Below, piece by piece: positions 1 through 9,045 of a stretch of 64,000 nt of DNA (within the stretch, counting starts at the first letter, position 1; each line of letters opens with the position of its first letter). The notes beneath the pieces are model-generated. The model was not told the DNA's origin, did no database searches, and saw only the letters and a list, made by a program, of their open reading frames with translations. Location: positions 186,001-250,000 of the forward strand of contig NZ_FOVR01000002.1 of assembly GCF_900115225.1 (NCBI RefSeq). The letters are read 5' to 3'. The DNA comes from Cohaesibacter marisflavi. Lineage in GTDB: Bacteria > Pseudomonadota > Alphaproteobacteria > Rhizobiales > Cohaesibacteraceae. A program made the position numbers and the translations under genes.

Positions 1-248
1 AGGTCGGTTACGCTGGTGGTATAATCGATGTTGCCGGCTGTGGAGATGTCGTAAGAGGTGAGAGCTTCCACGCCACCTGAATTATAGGAGGTGGTGTTCT
101 GGGTGGTCACAACGGACTTGAATTCGGTTTCGGCCTTCTTGTAGCCGGTCGTGTTCGCATTGATGATATTATCAGATACAGTGCCAAGCTTGCTCGACTG
201 GGAGTTCATGCCTGAAACACTAGAACGCATTACGCCGTAAAGGCCCAT
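1..248 (-). CDS. flgE: Flagellar hook protein FlgE, N-terminal part (cut by window start)
   Basis: This is the first 82 residues of a hook protein; the rest lies beyond the window edge. The start MGLYGVMRSSVSGMNSQ and the following stretch with DNIINANTTGYKKAE are the N-terminal rod/hook domain shared by FlgE, FlgF, FlgG and FlgK, with the NTTGYK motif near residues 33-38. The sequence is closest in style to alphaproteobacterial FlgE (SLYGMMRTGVSGMN type). FlgE polymerises outside the cell into the hook that joins rod to filament. It sits downstream of motB-motC-fliK-transglycosylase, the rhizobial order, but a terminator at 496-529 separates it, so it probably has its own promoter. A second, dissimilar flgE is at 59682-60932. 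Confidence 0.88.
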   Translation of the reverse strand, partial: MGLYGVMRSSVSGMNSQSSKLGTVSDNIINANTTGYKKAETEFKSVVTTQNTTSYNSGGVEALTSYDISTAGNIDYTTSVTD

Positions 249-500
249 GGTGCTCTCCTGTTTAAAGTAACCGCTATCTCGCATCCGGAGCAGTGGCGCA
301 GGTTGCCCTGATAGGGACTATGAGGTTTCTATGCTGAGAGGATAGGGCAGAAGGCTTGCGCGAAACTGGCCTCCAATCTGTTGTAAATATTTGAATTAAT
401 TAAATTTTTATATTCAATCGAAGTGTTTCTGTGCGCTTTGGACAGAATGGGGCAAAACGGGGAGGGGGGCGGCTGAATTTTTGTCCACTCCATATAAAAA
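249..500 (-). promoter_or_regulatory. flgE upstream region
   Basis: About 250 bases lie between the flgE start and the transglycosylase terminator. No ORF here looks coding. The stretch must carry the flgE promoter and leader, because a terminator closes the upstream operon. GATAGGG occurs twice (310-316 and 341-347). I see no convincing sigma-54 or sigma-28 box. The sequence AGGAGAGCACC just before the ATG supplies the ribosome-binding site. Confidence 0.4.
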
Positions 501-529
501 CACCTGCCAATTTGTGAAGTTGGCAGGTG
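496..529 (-). terminator. Rho-independent terminator after the motB-fliK-transglycosylase operon
   Basis: Perfect 10-bp inverted repeat CACCTGCCAA (501-510) and TTGGCAGGTG (520-529) with a 9-nt loop, followed on the minus strand by five T residues (496-500). It lies 44 bases past the stop of the transglycosylase gene. Confidence 0.85.
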
Positions 530-572
530 CAAAAGCTCGAAAAATATGATGGGCGGGAGAGAGTAGGTGGGC

Positions 573-1169
573 CTACCGGTCGCAAAAGGCACGGGATTTA
601 GCCGTCCACTGGCCAAACTTGCTGGCCACAAGATTGCGGATAACAGCACAGACATAGCGCTTTTGAGCGGGATTGTTGTCAGGACCTGCATGATAACGCG
701 CCACTGCCATCGTCCAGCTTCCCTGGCGGGCACGCAACTGCCTTAGAAATTTTGCCGCATAGCGTACATTGGCGTGGGGATCGATCATTTCATCCAGGGA
801 TGCAAACTGGTCAGAATGATAATGGTGATTGATCTGCATGCAACCGATATCGATCAGCTTCTTGCCATTCTTCCTGGCCTCGCGCACAGCGTCGAGCGCG
901 GCGTTTTTGGAAGATGTCATCACCGTCTTTCCCTCGATATTGAGGGCGAAGGGGTGCAGCTTCAGGCCGCGCCCCGTTTCTGTCAGTCCAACCGCATAGA
1001 GAATGCCAAGTGGCACCCCTTCGCTGGCGGCTGCGGCGCGCATTTCCCGCTCGCATACCGCATCAACGGTCGCTGTTTCAGCCCGTGCTGTTGCCGCAAA
1101 AGCAGAGCCGGCCACACTGGCGCTAAAGAGTAAGCCCGCGATAAGGCTGACTTTCGCTTGTCGCTTCAT
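573..1169 (-). CDS. Lytic transglycosylase (SLT domain), flagellar-cluster type
   Basis: A 198-residue secreted protein. The ATG at 1169 (MKRQAKVSLIAG) is chosen because it begins a typical signal peptide ending near AFAATARA and has GGAG upstream; an in-frame start at 1310 would add a peptide out of character. The mature part has the lysozyme-like SLT fold: LTETGRG contains the catalytic Glu, followed by IGCMQINHHYH and later MAVARYHAG. Such enzymes cut peptidoglycan, and in rhizobial flagellar clusters one is found at this position, probably opening the wall for the rod and hook. The start overlaps the end of fliK by 47 bases, implying translational linkage. It is the last gene of the operon. 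Confidence 0.85.
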   Translation of the reverse strand: MKRQAKVSLIAGLLFSASVAGSAFAATARAETATVDAVCEREMRAAAASEGVPLGILYAVGLTETGRGLKLHPFALNIEGKTVMTSSKNAALDAVREARKNGKKLIDIGCMQINHHYHSDQFASLDEMIDPHANVRYAAKFLRQLRARQGSWTMAVARYHAGPDNNPAQKRYVCAVIRNLVASKFGQWTAKSRAFCDR

Positions 1170-2568
1170 GATGCACTCCGTCGGAATTATCATCAAAGGA
1201 CTCCATCGAGAACAGGCCGCCTTCGTCTCTTGCGCCCGATTGCTGTTTTTGCCCGCCTTGATCGCCCGAGCCGTTGTTGGCGCCGGAGGAGCCGGACCGG
1301 TCCTGACCATTCTGCTGGTTCAGACTGTCACTGGAAGAGGGAGGCAGTATCTGTGAAGGGCCCTTTTCATCCATCGCGACAACCGTAATGCGGTCAGCCT
1401 GATAGCCAGCCTTTTGCAGCAATTTATTCAACTCATGCTGGTTGGTCTCAAGCATCTTCGCCGTTTCGGCCTTGGATGCTTCGATGCGCACTTCGATATT
1501 GTTGTCATTCAGGCGCACGGAAAGACGCACCTTGCCCAAATCGGCGGGATGCAGCTGGATATCAAGAACGCGCAATACATCGCCACTGCGATGCAGCTTC
1601 AATCCACTTGAGAATTGCGCATCAAGAGCGCTGTCGGAATTGGCCGAGCCCTGCCCATTGAGGCTGCCGCTCAAGGCGTCGCCAATCTGGCGGAGAACGG
1701 AATTGGCCGTGGTAAGACCCGTCTGAGGCGAAACCACTCCATTCGTCTCCAACATATCCATCGGCGCAAAATGGGTTTCCTGTTTGAGCACACTGAAGCC
1801 GTCGCGCTGGGCCTTCTGGGTAGGCGTCAACATGGCATCCCTGACAATCGGCATGACCGTATCAAAAGCCGATGTCGCGCGGGTATCCAGAGAATAGGCT
1901 TTAAGGTTGGTCGGATCGACCGGGTTTGACTGCGCGCTCTTTGCCAACTGCTCCATAGAGCCAAGGGATACCTTCTCCTGTGTCTGGGAAAGACCTTGGA
2001 AGAGGGTCTTGGCATCTTTTGCAGTGCTGGCCTCGGCTGCTGCCTTGCCTATTTTGCCCATGGAGCCTTCTGCCCCGTTTTGCTGCTTGGCCGCATCGCT
2101 CAGGGCCTGTTCGGCCAACCGGTCTTTGCCGGCCTGCAAAAGCGGATCGGTTCTTGTGCCAGCGAGCGCACCGCTGCCCGTTTTATCGGGTGCTTGTCCA
2201 AAGCCTGCTTGCGCCAACAATTGCTGGATAGATTTGAAATCGGCTTTTTCAGCACTCTGCTCCTTGGAGGCCTCCGCCGCCATTGCCGTGGCGGCCTTTT
2301 TATTGGCATCCGGAGAAACAAGATCAAACAGCTTTTCAAAGGAAGAGGGCCCTGTATCACCATTGGCCTTGTCTGCATGCTTCTTGTGTGATTTGCTTTC
2401 CAGCTCCGCCGCTTCATTGGCGGCCTGTTCGGCTTCGTCTCCATAAGAGGCACTGTTATCATGGGCCTGTCGCTTGTGCTGACTGTCTCCGTGAACAGAG
2501 TGTTTTCCGGAATACAGGGCCTTTGTGTTGACGTTGGCACCAGCGGCGGGAATGGTCTGACTAGGCAT
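1123..2568 (-). CDS. fliK: Flagellar hook-length control protein FliK (MotD of rhizobia)
   Basis: 481 residues. The N-terminal two thirds are low-complexity and rich in Ala, Ser, Gln and Lys, as in FliK molecular rulers. The C-terminal part (about residues 325-400) has the Flg_hook domain: LKLHRSGDVLRVLDIQLHP, then LGKVRLSVRLNDNNIEVRIEA and an ETAKMLETNQHELNKLLQKAGY helix. FliK is exported during hook growth, and its C-terminal domain acts on FlhB to switch export from hook to filament subunits. In rhizobia the gene was first called motD and follows motC, as here (6-base gap). The tail after residue 400 is Gly/Ser/Gln-rich and disordered. The identification rests on the C-terminal domain and the gene order. 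Confidence 0.85.
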   Translation of the reverse strand: MPSQTIPAAGANVNTKALYSGKHSVHGDSQHKRQAHDNSASYGDEAEQAANEAAELESKSHKKHADKANGDTGPSSFEKLFDLVSPDANKKAATAMAAEASKEQSAEKADFKSIQQLLAQAGFGQAPDKTGSGALAGTRTDPLLQAGKDRLAEQALSDAAKQQNGAEGSMGKIGKAAAEASTAKDAKTLFQGLSQTQEKVSLGSMEQLAKSAQSNPVDPTNLKAYSLDTRATSAFDTVMPIVRDAMLTPTQKAQRDGFSVLKQETHFAPMDMLETNGVVSPQTGLTTANSVLRQIGDALSGSLNGQGSANSDSALDAQFSSGLKLHRSGDVLRVLDIQLHPADLGKVRLSVRLNDNNIEVRIEASKAETAKMLETNQHELNKLLQKAGYQADRITVVAMDEKGPSQILPPSSSDSLNQQNGQDRSGSSGANNGSGDQGGQKQQSGARDEGGLFSMESFDDNSDGVHHEATSESQPYRGLTL

Positions 2569-2574
2569 GCTTAT

Positions 2575-4026
2575 TCACCTAAGAGAGGATTGTTTGGAAG
2601 AGGACAGAAAGAGATCAGTCTGACGAATGGCCTGTCTGCCCTCGGTCAAGGTTTCCAACTGCCAGCCCGGTTTACCCTTGTCGCCAGTGAGAGGTCTGAT
2701 GGTGAAGGCCAACGCGGGATCGCGGGTCTCGGGCCAGGCGCGGATATTGTTGATCACCTGCGATATCTTTTCTGCCAGAATCTGGTCCCGGCTGGTGAGG
2801 TTGCTGCGCTGCACCTTCCACAGATGCTGGAGCGACAGCTTGATGCTGTCTGCATCAATCATGGAGCCTGCCAGATAAAGATGGGAGCGTGACTGGTCTT
2901 GAGAACCATCCAGTGTCAGTGGCAGGGCCGCCTTTGCCGCCTGTTGGGCAAGGGGGACATTGCCTGCAATCAGGCTTGAATAGGAGAGCAGTAGATAGAG
3001 GCTACGCCGCGCATCCATGTCAAACTCGGAGATAACCGTGTCGAGTTCAGCAAAATTGCTGCCCTCTTTGCTCTCGCCAAACCGGCGCATGGCAATGGCA
3101 AAGCGACGCCTGAAATCCGAATTATAGATCGAGTTGTTGAACCGCCGCATATATTGCAGGGAATAGGCTTGAAACAGTCTGGTGTCATTCTCTGCTGCCG
3201 CGACTGAAACACCCCGACGCAAGGCAGCCTCCTCCACAAGGGAGCCGGGCAGCAAAAGGCGTGCCTTGTCGATGGCAACCTGAGCGTCCTCAAGATTGTC
3301 GGGTAGAGCGAGAATGGCTTGAACCAGAGCAATCTGCCCCCCCAGTGTTGGCGAAAGAGATAGAGGGTCTATGGTTGAGAAAACACGATAGGCCTCGTTT
3401 TTCCGGCCTTCGATATAGGCCAAGGCCCCCTTCAGAAGAGCCGGGTCAACCGCAGGCGGCGGATCGAGTGACAATAGCCGGTGGCCCACCGCGGGATGAC
3501 CACCCGAGAGCAGATGAATAACGGCTGCGCGCGCATTTTGCTCATTCTGCCAAACCTTGGGAGGCAATTCGAGAAAATGCCGGTTGAGATTGATGATCAG
3601 CTTGCGTTGGGCCTTGAGGGCCTGTGTGGATCCCTTGGCGGTTTGGGCCTGAAGATTCTGAACCACACGAACCTGCAGATAGGGCTGCATGTCATCCACC
3701 GACGCATCGACCGCATGGGGAATTATCGTGCCATTTGCCGACTGACCAGCGGTCGTGGCCGCCTGCTGACCGGAAGATGAGGCAGATCCCGTTTCTGGTG
3801 CGCGTGCGTCGTCGGCTCTGGCTGGCACCATGGAGACCCCTTCGATGACTCGGATCGCTTTGTGCTGATCGGCTGATTTGCCTGTTGTCTGGCCTGCCGT
3901 CTGGTCTGTTGTCTGGGCCATCGCGCCGGACAGGCTTGCGGCAGAGCATAGGCAGGCCAGCAGAGCGGTGGTCATCAGGCGGGTGCGAAGACTGCAGCTG
4001 TGCGCTGATGGAGTTTGCTTGATCAT
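2575..4026 (-). CDS. motC: Chemotaxis/motility protein MotC
   Basis: 483 residues with a signal peptide (hydrophobic LMTTALLACLCSAASLSGAMA, cleavage about residue 37), so periplasmic. The mature protein has a disordered Gln/Thr-rich stretch (about 38-100), then a largely helical region with LNRHFLELPPKVWQNEQNARAA and many Ala/Leu repeats resembling TPR-like packing. In Sinorhizobium MotC binds MotB in the periplasm and is needed for flagellar rotation; it is confined to Alphaproteobacteria. The start overlaps the motB stop in an ATGA arrangement, so the two are translated together. The family call comes from the MotC-like helical body and the motB-motC-fliK order. Confidence 0.85.
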   Translation of the reverse strand: MIKQTPSAHSCSLRTRLMTTALLACLCSAASLSGAMAQTTDQTAGQTTGKSADQHKAIRVIEGVSMVPARADDARAPETGSASSSGQQAATTAGQSANGTIIPHAVDASVDDMQPYLQVRVVQNLQAQTAKGSTQALKAQRKLIINLNRHFLELPPKVWQNEQNARAAVIHLLSGGHPAVGHRLLSLDPPPAVDPALLKGALAYIEGRKNEAYRVFSTIDPLSLSPTLGGQIALVQAILALPDNLEDAQVAIDKARLLLPGSLVEEAALRRGVSVAAAENDTRLFQAYSLQYMRRFNNSIYNSDFRRRFAIAMRRFGESKEGSNFAELDTVISEFDMDARRSLYLLLSYSSLIAGNVPLAQQAAKAALPLTLDGSQDQSRSHLYLAGSMIDADSIKLSLQHLWKVQRSNLTSRDQILAEKISQVINNIRAWPETRDPALAFTIRPLTGDKGKPGWQLETLTEGRQAIRQTDLFLSSSKQSSLR

Positions 4027-5528
4027 TGCGGTGCCTCCTTGCTCGGCTGCACGAGAATTTCAATGCGGCGGTTGTCATCGGCTTCCGGATCATCGGGATG
4101 CTTGAGAGCGCGATCAGCATAACCTTCCACTCGGAGCAGGCGGTTTTCATCCAGCCCGCCACGGATCAACATGAAGCGAGCCATGTGGGCACGGGCTGTC
4201 GAGAGGCGCCAATTGTCCGATTTGCCATTGCGGAATGGACGCGCATCGGTATGGCCCCGAATGATGATGTTGCCCTTGACCTTTTTGAGGCTTTTGGCGA
4301 TGCGTTCGAGCAGCGTAATGGATTGCGCCGTCGGCTCGGAAGACCCGATAGCGAACATGCCATAGTCCGCGCTGTCCGAAACATTGATGAGTATGTCATC
4401 GCCGCTTGTGGTTACGGTGAGTTCATTGCCGATAGTCGGGCGCGGTTCCTCATTGAGAGCGGCATTCAGGATTGTTCTGAATTCATCCACCTGTCGGTCA
4501 AGAGCACTGGTGCCTCTTGATCTGCCCATGGCGTCGTTAACATCCGGGCCAAGGCCGGTTGATTGGTGGGGGCTTGCAGCAGCCTGCTCGGCCTGGGCCT
4601 CCCGCGCATTGCCCTTGCTTTGAGGGGCATTGGCCTGAGCCTCTTTGCCGTCCGGTCCGGCACGCTGTTCTTCCATTGGGCTCTGGGCAGAGCCGACAGA
4701 AGCGGCAGAAGCCATGGCAAAGTCGGTTTGCGAGGAGCCCGCATCTGGATTTCCGGCGTCAGGGGCCGGTTCTCCAGCTGAAAGGCTTTCGCCCTCTGTG
4801 GACCGGGTCGGTGATTGATCGGAGTCCTGCCCTGCTATGGAGAAATTGGAAGAGGTGGCTTCCTCTGTCATATCCATTTCTTCGAGCGAGAGGGGATTGA
4901 GACGCCAGGAAAGAGGGGCAAATGGATCGCGCATGGCTTCGCCGCCGGACCCTTCGATCTGGCTATCATTCTGGGCAAGGCTCTGCGTGGAATCGGTATC
5001 GTCCTGAGACTGGCTTGCCGCGACTTTTCCGTTCATTACGATGCGGTCAAGAACCCCGTAAGGATCTGAAAAGATTTCAGCTTCGGTAAAGGTTGGCAGC
5101 GGTCTGCTATCTTCCTTACCGCGTGAACGGGCCGCGTTCGCCTGTCTACTCTGCCCATCGGCCTCAGCCGGTGCTGCCGACTGGGAGAGCGCCCGCCCGT
5201 CATCTGCGTCGTCCTGCTGGGACGAGGCTTTGGGCGGTGTGGCTTCTGGGCCGACTTTCATATCCTTCGGGTCCGGGTCTTCCAGACCCTTGGGAAAGGA
5301 CGTCATGGCAGAGAGCTTTACGGGGTTGAAATAGCGTGCGATATGCTTCTTGGCTGCATCATCGGTACTGGAAATCAGCCACATGACCATGAAAAAGGCC
5401 ATCATCGCTGTCATGAAGTCGGCGTGGGCGATCTTCCATACGCCGCTATGGGGTTTTTCGATATTGATATCATGGCGGCGGCGAATGATGATCAATTCCT
5501 TGTCGTGTGTCTGTTCCAGATCAGTCAT
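4023..5528 (-). CDS. motB: Flagellar motor stator protein MotB
   Basis: 501 residues. One transmembrane helix near residues 31-53 (IAHADFMTAMMAFFMVMWLI) carries Asp37, the expected proton-binding residue of the stator. After it comes a long acidic linker (about 100-330, rich in Ala, Ser, Gln and Asp), then a C-terminal OmpA-like peptidoglycan-binding domain (about 390-495) with GHTDARPFRNGKSDNWRLS and DNRRIEILV. MotB anchors the MotA4B2 stator to the wall. Enlarged MotB linkers are usual in rhizobia, where MotC docks. Its partner motA is encoded separately at 18251-19159 on the other strand. The start overlaps the upstream fliH-like gene by 8 bases. Confidence 0.93.
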   Translation of the reverse strand: MTDLEQTHDKELIIIRRRHDINIEKPHSGVWKIAHADFMTAMMAFFMVMWLISSTDDAAKKHIARYFNPVKLSAMTSFPKGLEDPDPKDMKVGPEATPPKASSQQDDADDGRALSQSAAPAEADGQSRQANAARSRGKEDSRPLPTFTEAEIFSDPYGVLDRIVMNGKVAASQSQDDTDSTQSLAQNDSQIEGSGGEAMRDPFAPLSWRLNPLSLEEMDMTEEATSSNFSIAGQDSDQSPTRSTEGESLSAGEPAPDAGNPDAGSSQTDFAMASAASVGSAQSPMEEQRAGPDGKEAQANAPQSKGNAREAQAEQAAASPHQSTGLGPDVNDAMGRSRGTSALDRQVDEFRTILNAALNEEPRPTIGNELTVTTSGDDILINVSDSADYGMFAIGSSEPTAQSITLLERIAKSLKKVKGNIIIRGHTDARPFRNGKSDNWRLSTARAHMARFMLIRGGLDENRLLRVEGYADRALKHPDDPEADDNRRIEILVQPSKEAPQ

Positions 5529-6231
5529 CTTGCACCGCCTCTTCCAGTTGGGTCAGATAATCGGAAATACGCGTTTCGAAAACGCAAGAATCCACTTTTA
5601 GGGAAAGCTCGGTGGGTTCGTCCTGCAGATTTTGCGGGGCAACGTCGCCCACAAGCGCCGAGAGCTTTTCGCAATCCACTGCCGAGCTTAGCTGTTCGAG
5701 CAGATTTTCCGGGCCGCGCAAGATAGGGCTGTCTGCAACACAATCATGCAAGGCCTGCTCGGCGACGTCTGAAAAGATCTCGACAATGCGGCGATGTGCC
5801 TGTTCAGCAAGAAAAGGCTGGAGCATTTCGGCCACCTGATCGGCGAGCTCGTTTTTGATCTCCACCATCTGTTCGGCGACATGTCCATGAAGCTGGCGAT
5901 GCAGCTCGGCGGCCAGCACCTGTTTCATGGCGTCGAATTCCTCGCGCAGTTTCAGCCGCTGCAGGGATAACTGCTCCTGCCAGAGGAGCTCTGCGTCCTT
6001 CAATCCATTGGCCCAGGCTTCTGTGCAATCGCTTTGGGTTTCCGCGCACGTTTGCGGCGCCTCGGGTTGTTTTGCAATTGGCAGCAGGAGATCCAGTCCA
6101 CCGAAGACAATCTCGGTTGGCTCTGTTTTACCAAGTGGCTTCACTTCTTTGCCCAGCGGCTTGACTTCGGCAGGCTCCAGCGGCGCGTCCTTGACAGATG
6201 GGATCAGATCTTTGAGAGGGATCGTCATCAA
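5521..6231 (-). CDS. FliH-like flagellar export regulator
   Basis: 236 residues. An N-terminal Pro/Lys-rich segment with a short duplication (KPLGKEVKPLGKTEP) is followed by a long helix-forming, Glu/Gln-rich region (about 75-170: LWQEQLSLQRLKLREEFDAMKQ and following) and a compact C-terminal part ending in ETRISDYLTQLEEAVQDD. This layout (disordered N-terminus, coiled coil, globular end) and the position between fliF and motB fit FliH, which binds and restrains the export ATPase FliI. Sequence identity to classical FliH is not obvious by eye, so the call is inferred. It overlaps fliF by 4 bases and motB by 8, so it is an integral member of the operon. Confidence 0.55.
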   Translation of the reverse strand: MMTIPLKDLIPSVKDAPLEPAEVKPLGKEVKPLGKTEPTEIVFGGLDLLLPIAKQPEAPQTCAETQSDCTEAWANGLKDAELLWQEQLSLQRLKLREEFDAMKQVLAAELHRQLHGHVAEQMVEIKNELADQVAEMLQPFLAEQAHRRIVEIFSDVAEQALHDCVADSPILRGPENLLEQLSSAVDCEKLSALVGDVAPQNLQDEPTELSLKVDSCVFETRISDYLTQLEEAVQDD

Positions 6232-7868
6232 GCCGTCTCCGATTCATAGAACCACTGCTTGAGGATCGCTGCGGACTGCTCTTCATTCATCTCGACCACC
6301 CGTTCCAGCTTACGCACAGGAGAGGCATCCAGCTTCTTGGACAATTCCTCGATCAGGCCAGCATGGGTACTCGGATCGGAGGCCATGTAGCCCAGCTGAT
6401 CATCAAGGCCAACCTCAAGCTCGGATTCTTCGGGTGTGTTGTCATTCGCCACCGGTTTTGGAACCAGCGCACTGATTGCAGGGCGCAGACCGAACCAGAT
6501 CAGCAAGGTGGAAACCACCAGAATGCTTACGGCATTGACCACGTTACCCGACTGCTGCAACAGCACCTGGGTCACGGTCAGCGGCGGCAGTGGTTCAAGC
6601 TCCCCGGTGCCGGCCTGGAAATCGACAACAGCAACCTTGATCTGGTCTCCCCGCGTGGCATTCAGGCCTGCTGCAGAAGAAGCCAACTGGCTGATTTCTT
6701 CGATATGCTTGTTGATGGCATTGTTGATTGTTTCTTCATCTGCGCCATCGCCCAGCGTTTCCAGAAGGTGGGCCCGGTTGACCAGAACGGCGATGGAGAG
6801 ACGCTCCACATCATAGCCCTCGCGGGTCTGCTCGACCTTCTTGGTTGAAATCTCGTAGTTGATCGTTTCCTCGCGGCGTTGATTTTCTTCCACCGACTGT
6901 TCGCTGCCGCTGTTGTCGACCTGTTCATCAGGGAGATTCTGTTCCACCGTGGTCGGTGGCTGAGAGCTGGCATTCTGCGCGCTTTCGCTTGAACGAACGG
7001 TCTGGATACTGCGCTCGATGCGGCTGTCTGGGTCAAAAATCGTCTGCGCTACACGTTCCTTGTCCGTGTTGAGCGTGGCGGCAACGGAAACCTGAAAGTT
7101 GGGAAGGCCAAGATAGGGCGTTAGGGTCTTGCGGATATTTTCCTGAATGCGATCAGAGACGAGCGTTTCAAGCCCGGCCATTTCACCAGCGGAAGAGGCA
7201 TCCTTGCCCTGTCCGGAGGCGAGCAGCTCGCCTGAGGAATCCAACACCGTCACTTCGGCCGGTTTCATGCCCGGAACAGCGGCCGCCACCAGATATCGGA
7301 TGGCCTGGGCTGTCTGGAATTCCCCGGTGCCCGATCCCCGGATGACAACGGAAGCCGAAGGCATCTGGTCCTTCTTGCGGAAGGATCCCTTTTCCGGCAA
7401 CACGATATGCACGCGTGCCGACTGCACATCCTTCATCGACTGGATCGTTCGGCCCAATTCGCCTTCCAGCGCACGAACGCGCGTAATCTCCTGCATGAAA
7501 GACGTAAGGCCCAGCGAACCGAGATTGTCAAAAAGCTCATATCCTGCGCTATCGCCACGGGGCAATCCCCTTTCGGCCAGCAACATGCGGGCGCGCGACG
7601 CTGAGGAATGGTTGACGAGAACCGCCGAACTTTCCGTATTCACATCAAACCGGATACCGGAATCCTGCAAGGCAGACCCGATCCGCGTGATGTCTTCCCG
7701 GTCCAGCCCGGAATAAAGCACGGTCATCTGTGGTTTGGAGAGAAAATACGCCCCACCCCCGACCAACATAAGGGTCATGAGCCCGATAAGGCCAAGAGCC
7801 ATGAGCCTTCTTGGACCGAGCTCTTTGAGATTTGCCAATATTTTTTCGGCTTGTTCACTTCCAGGCAT
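6228..7868 (-). CDS. fliF: Flagellar MS-ring protein FliF
   Basis: 546 residues, the usual family length. Transmembrane helices lie near residues 23-45 (ALGLIGLMTLMLVGGGAYFL) and about 430-455 (VSILVVSTLLIWFGLRPAI). Between them are the YscJ/FliF ring-building motifs: TVLYSGLDREDITRIGSAL, AERGLPRGDSAGYELFD, TRVRALEGELGRTI and ARVHIVLPEKGSF. The C-terminal cytoplasmic tail (ERVVEMNEEQSAAILKQWF) is the FliG-binding segment. FliF forms the inner-membrane ring on which the switch complex and export gate assemble. It is the first gene of the fliF-fliH-motB-motC-fliK-transglycosylase operon. The 190-base gap before it contains the terminator of the preceding flagellin gene and therefore the fliF promoter. 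Confidence 0.95.
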   Translation of the reverse strand: MPGSEQAEKILANLKELGPRRLMALGLIGLMTLMLVGGGAYFLSKPQMTVLYSGLDREDITRIGSALQDSGIRFDVNTESSAVLVNHSSASRARMLLAERGLPRGDSAGYELFDNLGSLGLTSFMQEITRVRALEGELGRTIQSMKDVQSARVHIVLPEKGSFRKKDQMPSASVVIRGSGTGEFQTAQAIRYLVAAAVPGMKPAEVTVLDSSGELLASGQGKDASSAGEMAGLETLVSDRIQENIRKTLTPYLGLPNFQVSVAATLNTDKERVAQTIFDPDSRIERSIQTVRSSESAQNASSQPPTTVEQNLPDEQVDNSGSEQSVEENQRREETINYEISTKKVEQTREGYDVERLSIAVLVNRAHLLETLGDGADEETINNAINKHIEEISQLASSAAGLNATRGDQIKVAVVDFQAGTGELEPLPPLTVTQVLLQQSGNVVNAVSILVVSTLLIWFGLRPAISALVPKPVANDNTPEESELEVGLDDQLGYMASDPSTHAGLIEELSKKLDASPVRKLERVVEMNEEQSAAILKQWFYESETA

Positions 7869-8060
7869 CGAAATTCAACCCTCTTTCAAGCAAAAGGAAA
7901 CGTCTTTTGTGACTATGGGCCGGAAAGCTTGCGTGAAGCCTGTGCGGCGCGTCTGAATTGAAGATAGCCGTCCAAAATTAAAGTCAAAGAGGACAAAGGC
8001 CACAGCCAGAAGAAAGAGAAGAAAGAGAAAGAAGACAGAAATCGGTAAGGCAGAATGAAG

Positions 8061-8090
8061 AAAAGGCGCATCCGGAAGGATGCGCCTTTT
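8061..8090 (-). terminator. Flagellin gene terminator
   Basis: Perfect 13-bp inverted repeat, AAAAGGCGCATCC (8061-8073) and GGATGCGCCTTTT (8078-8090), with a 4-nt loop; on the minus strand the second arm ends in TTTTCTT. It lies 38 bases beyond the flagellin stop codon. Confidence 0.9.
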
Positions 8091-8127
8091 ACAGCTGTCA
8101 AAATCAAGAGCCCACTTATAGAACAGC

Positions 8128-9045
8128 TTACTGGAACAGAGACAGAATGCTCTGAGAACCAGAGTTGGCAATCGAGAGAGCCTGAATGCCGAGCTGCTGC
8201 TGTACCTGAAGAGCTTTCAGGCGTGTGGATTCTTCGTTCATGTCCGCATCTACCAGCTGGCCGATACCACGATCAATTGCGTCAGTCAGAGCAGAGATGA
8301 AGTCATTCTGCAGATCAACGCGGGTTTTGATCGAACCAAGAGTGGTTGCAGCATCAGTGATTTTGCCCATTGCGGTTTCAACGTCGTCGATCAGGGTATC
8401 AAGACCCGTGAGATCGTCATCGGCAACAGCAGAGATGTCGAAGTCAGACAGATCTGCACCACCAACGTTGGTACCCATAGTCAAGGCAGTATCGAAGATA
8501 CCTGCACCACTGCCAGTGGAGTCGAACAGCTGAATGTCGGACAGAGTGACATCAATCGTTTCAATCTGAACGGCACCAGAGCTGTCACGGCTGAAGGAGC
8601 TGACGATGCTTTTGGTAGGTGTGGTACCCGTGTCACTGACGAGCCAGTTTTCGGAGTTGAACACAGCTGAGTTCGCGACGGATTTCAACTGGTTCTGAAG
8701 CTGAGAGATGTCAGACTGGATTTTGGCACGATCAAGACCAGGTTCCTTCGCAGCAACCAGTTTGTTCTTGATCTCTTTCATCACATCAACGGTAGAGTTC
8801 ATGGCCGTATACATGGTGTCGACGGTAGCGGCACCAAGACCGAGCGCATCCTGCACAGCAGAAAGAGCGCCATTATCGGAACGCATGGTTGTTGCGATGG
8901 ACCAGTAGGCAGCGTTGTCTTCTGCTCCGGCAACGCGCATACCAGTGGAAATGCGCTGCTGAGTAGCGTCCAGATTTTTGTTCGTGGCGTTCAGGGTCTG
9001 CAAAGCAGTCATTGCAGAGGTGTTGGTCAGAATACTGTTAGACAT
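8128..9045 (-). CDS. Flagellin of the alphaproteobacterial system (Fla)
   Basis: 305 residues. The start at 9045 (MSNSILTNTSAMTALQTL) matches rhizobial and Caulobacter flagellins; an upstream in-frame start would break the export signal. The N-terminal D0/D1 domain (NLDATQQRISTGMRVAGAEDNAAYWSIA pattern) and the C-terminal domain (ESTRLKALQVQQQLGIQALSIANS, residues 265-300) are well conserved, and the central region is short, as in rhizobia. The protein is exported and polymerises into the filament. The gene is monocistronic, between terminators at 9261-9287 and 8061-8090, with a structured 215-nt upstream region. It differs strongly from the three longer flagellins at 51-56 kb (MPVISTN type). 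Confidence 0.93.
   Translation of the reverse strand: MSNSILTNTSAMTALQTLNATNKNLDATQQRISTGMRVAGAEDNAAYWSIATTMRSDNGALSAVQDALGLGAATVDTMYTAMNSTVDVMKEIKNKLVAAKEPGLDRAKIQSDISQLQNQLKSVANSAVFNSENWLVSDTGTTPTKSIVSSFSRDSSGAVQIETIDVTLSDIQLFDSTGSGAGIFDTALTMGTNVGGADLSDFDISAVADDDLTGLDTLIDDVETAMGKITDAATTLGSIKTRVDLQNDFISALTDAIDRGIGQLVDADMNEESTRLKALQVQQQLGIQALSIANSGSQSILSLFQ

Noticed and set aside
573-1310. Longer reading of the transglycosylase from 1310
   Set aside because: It would put 47 Pro/Ala/Arg-rich residues before a perfect signal peptide; the ATG at 1169 has a proper ribosome-binding site.
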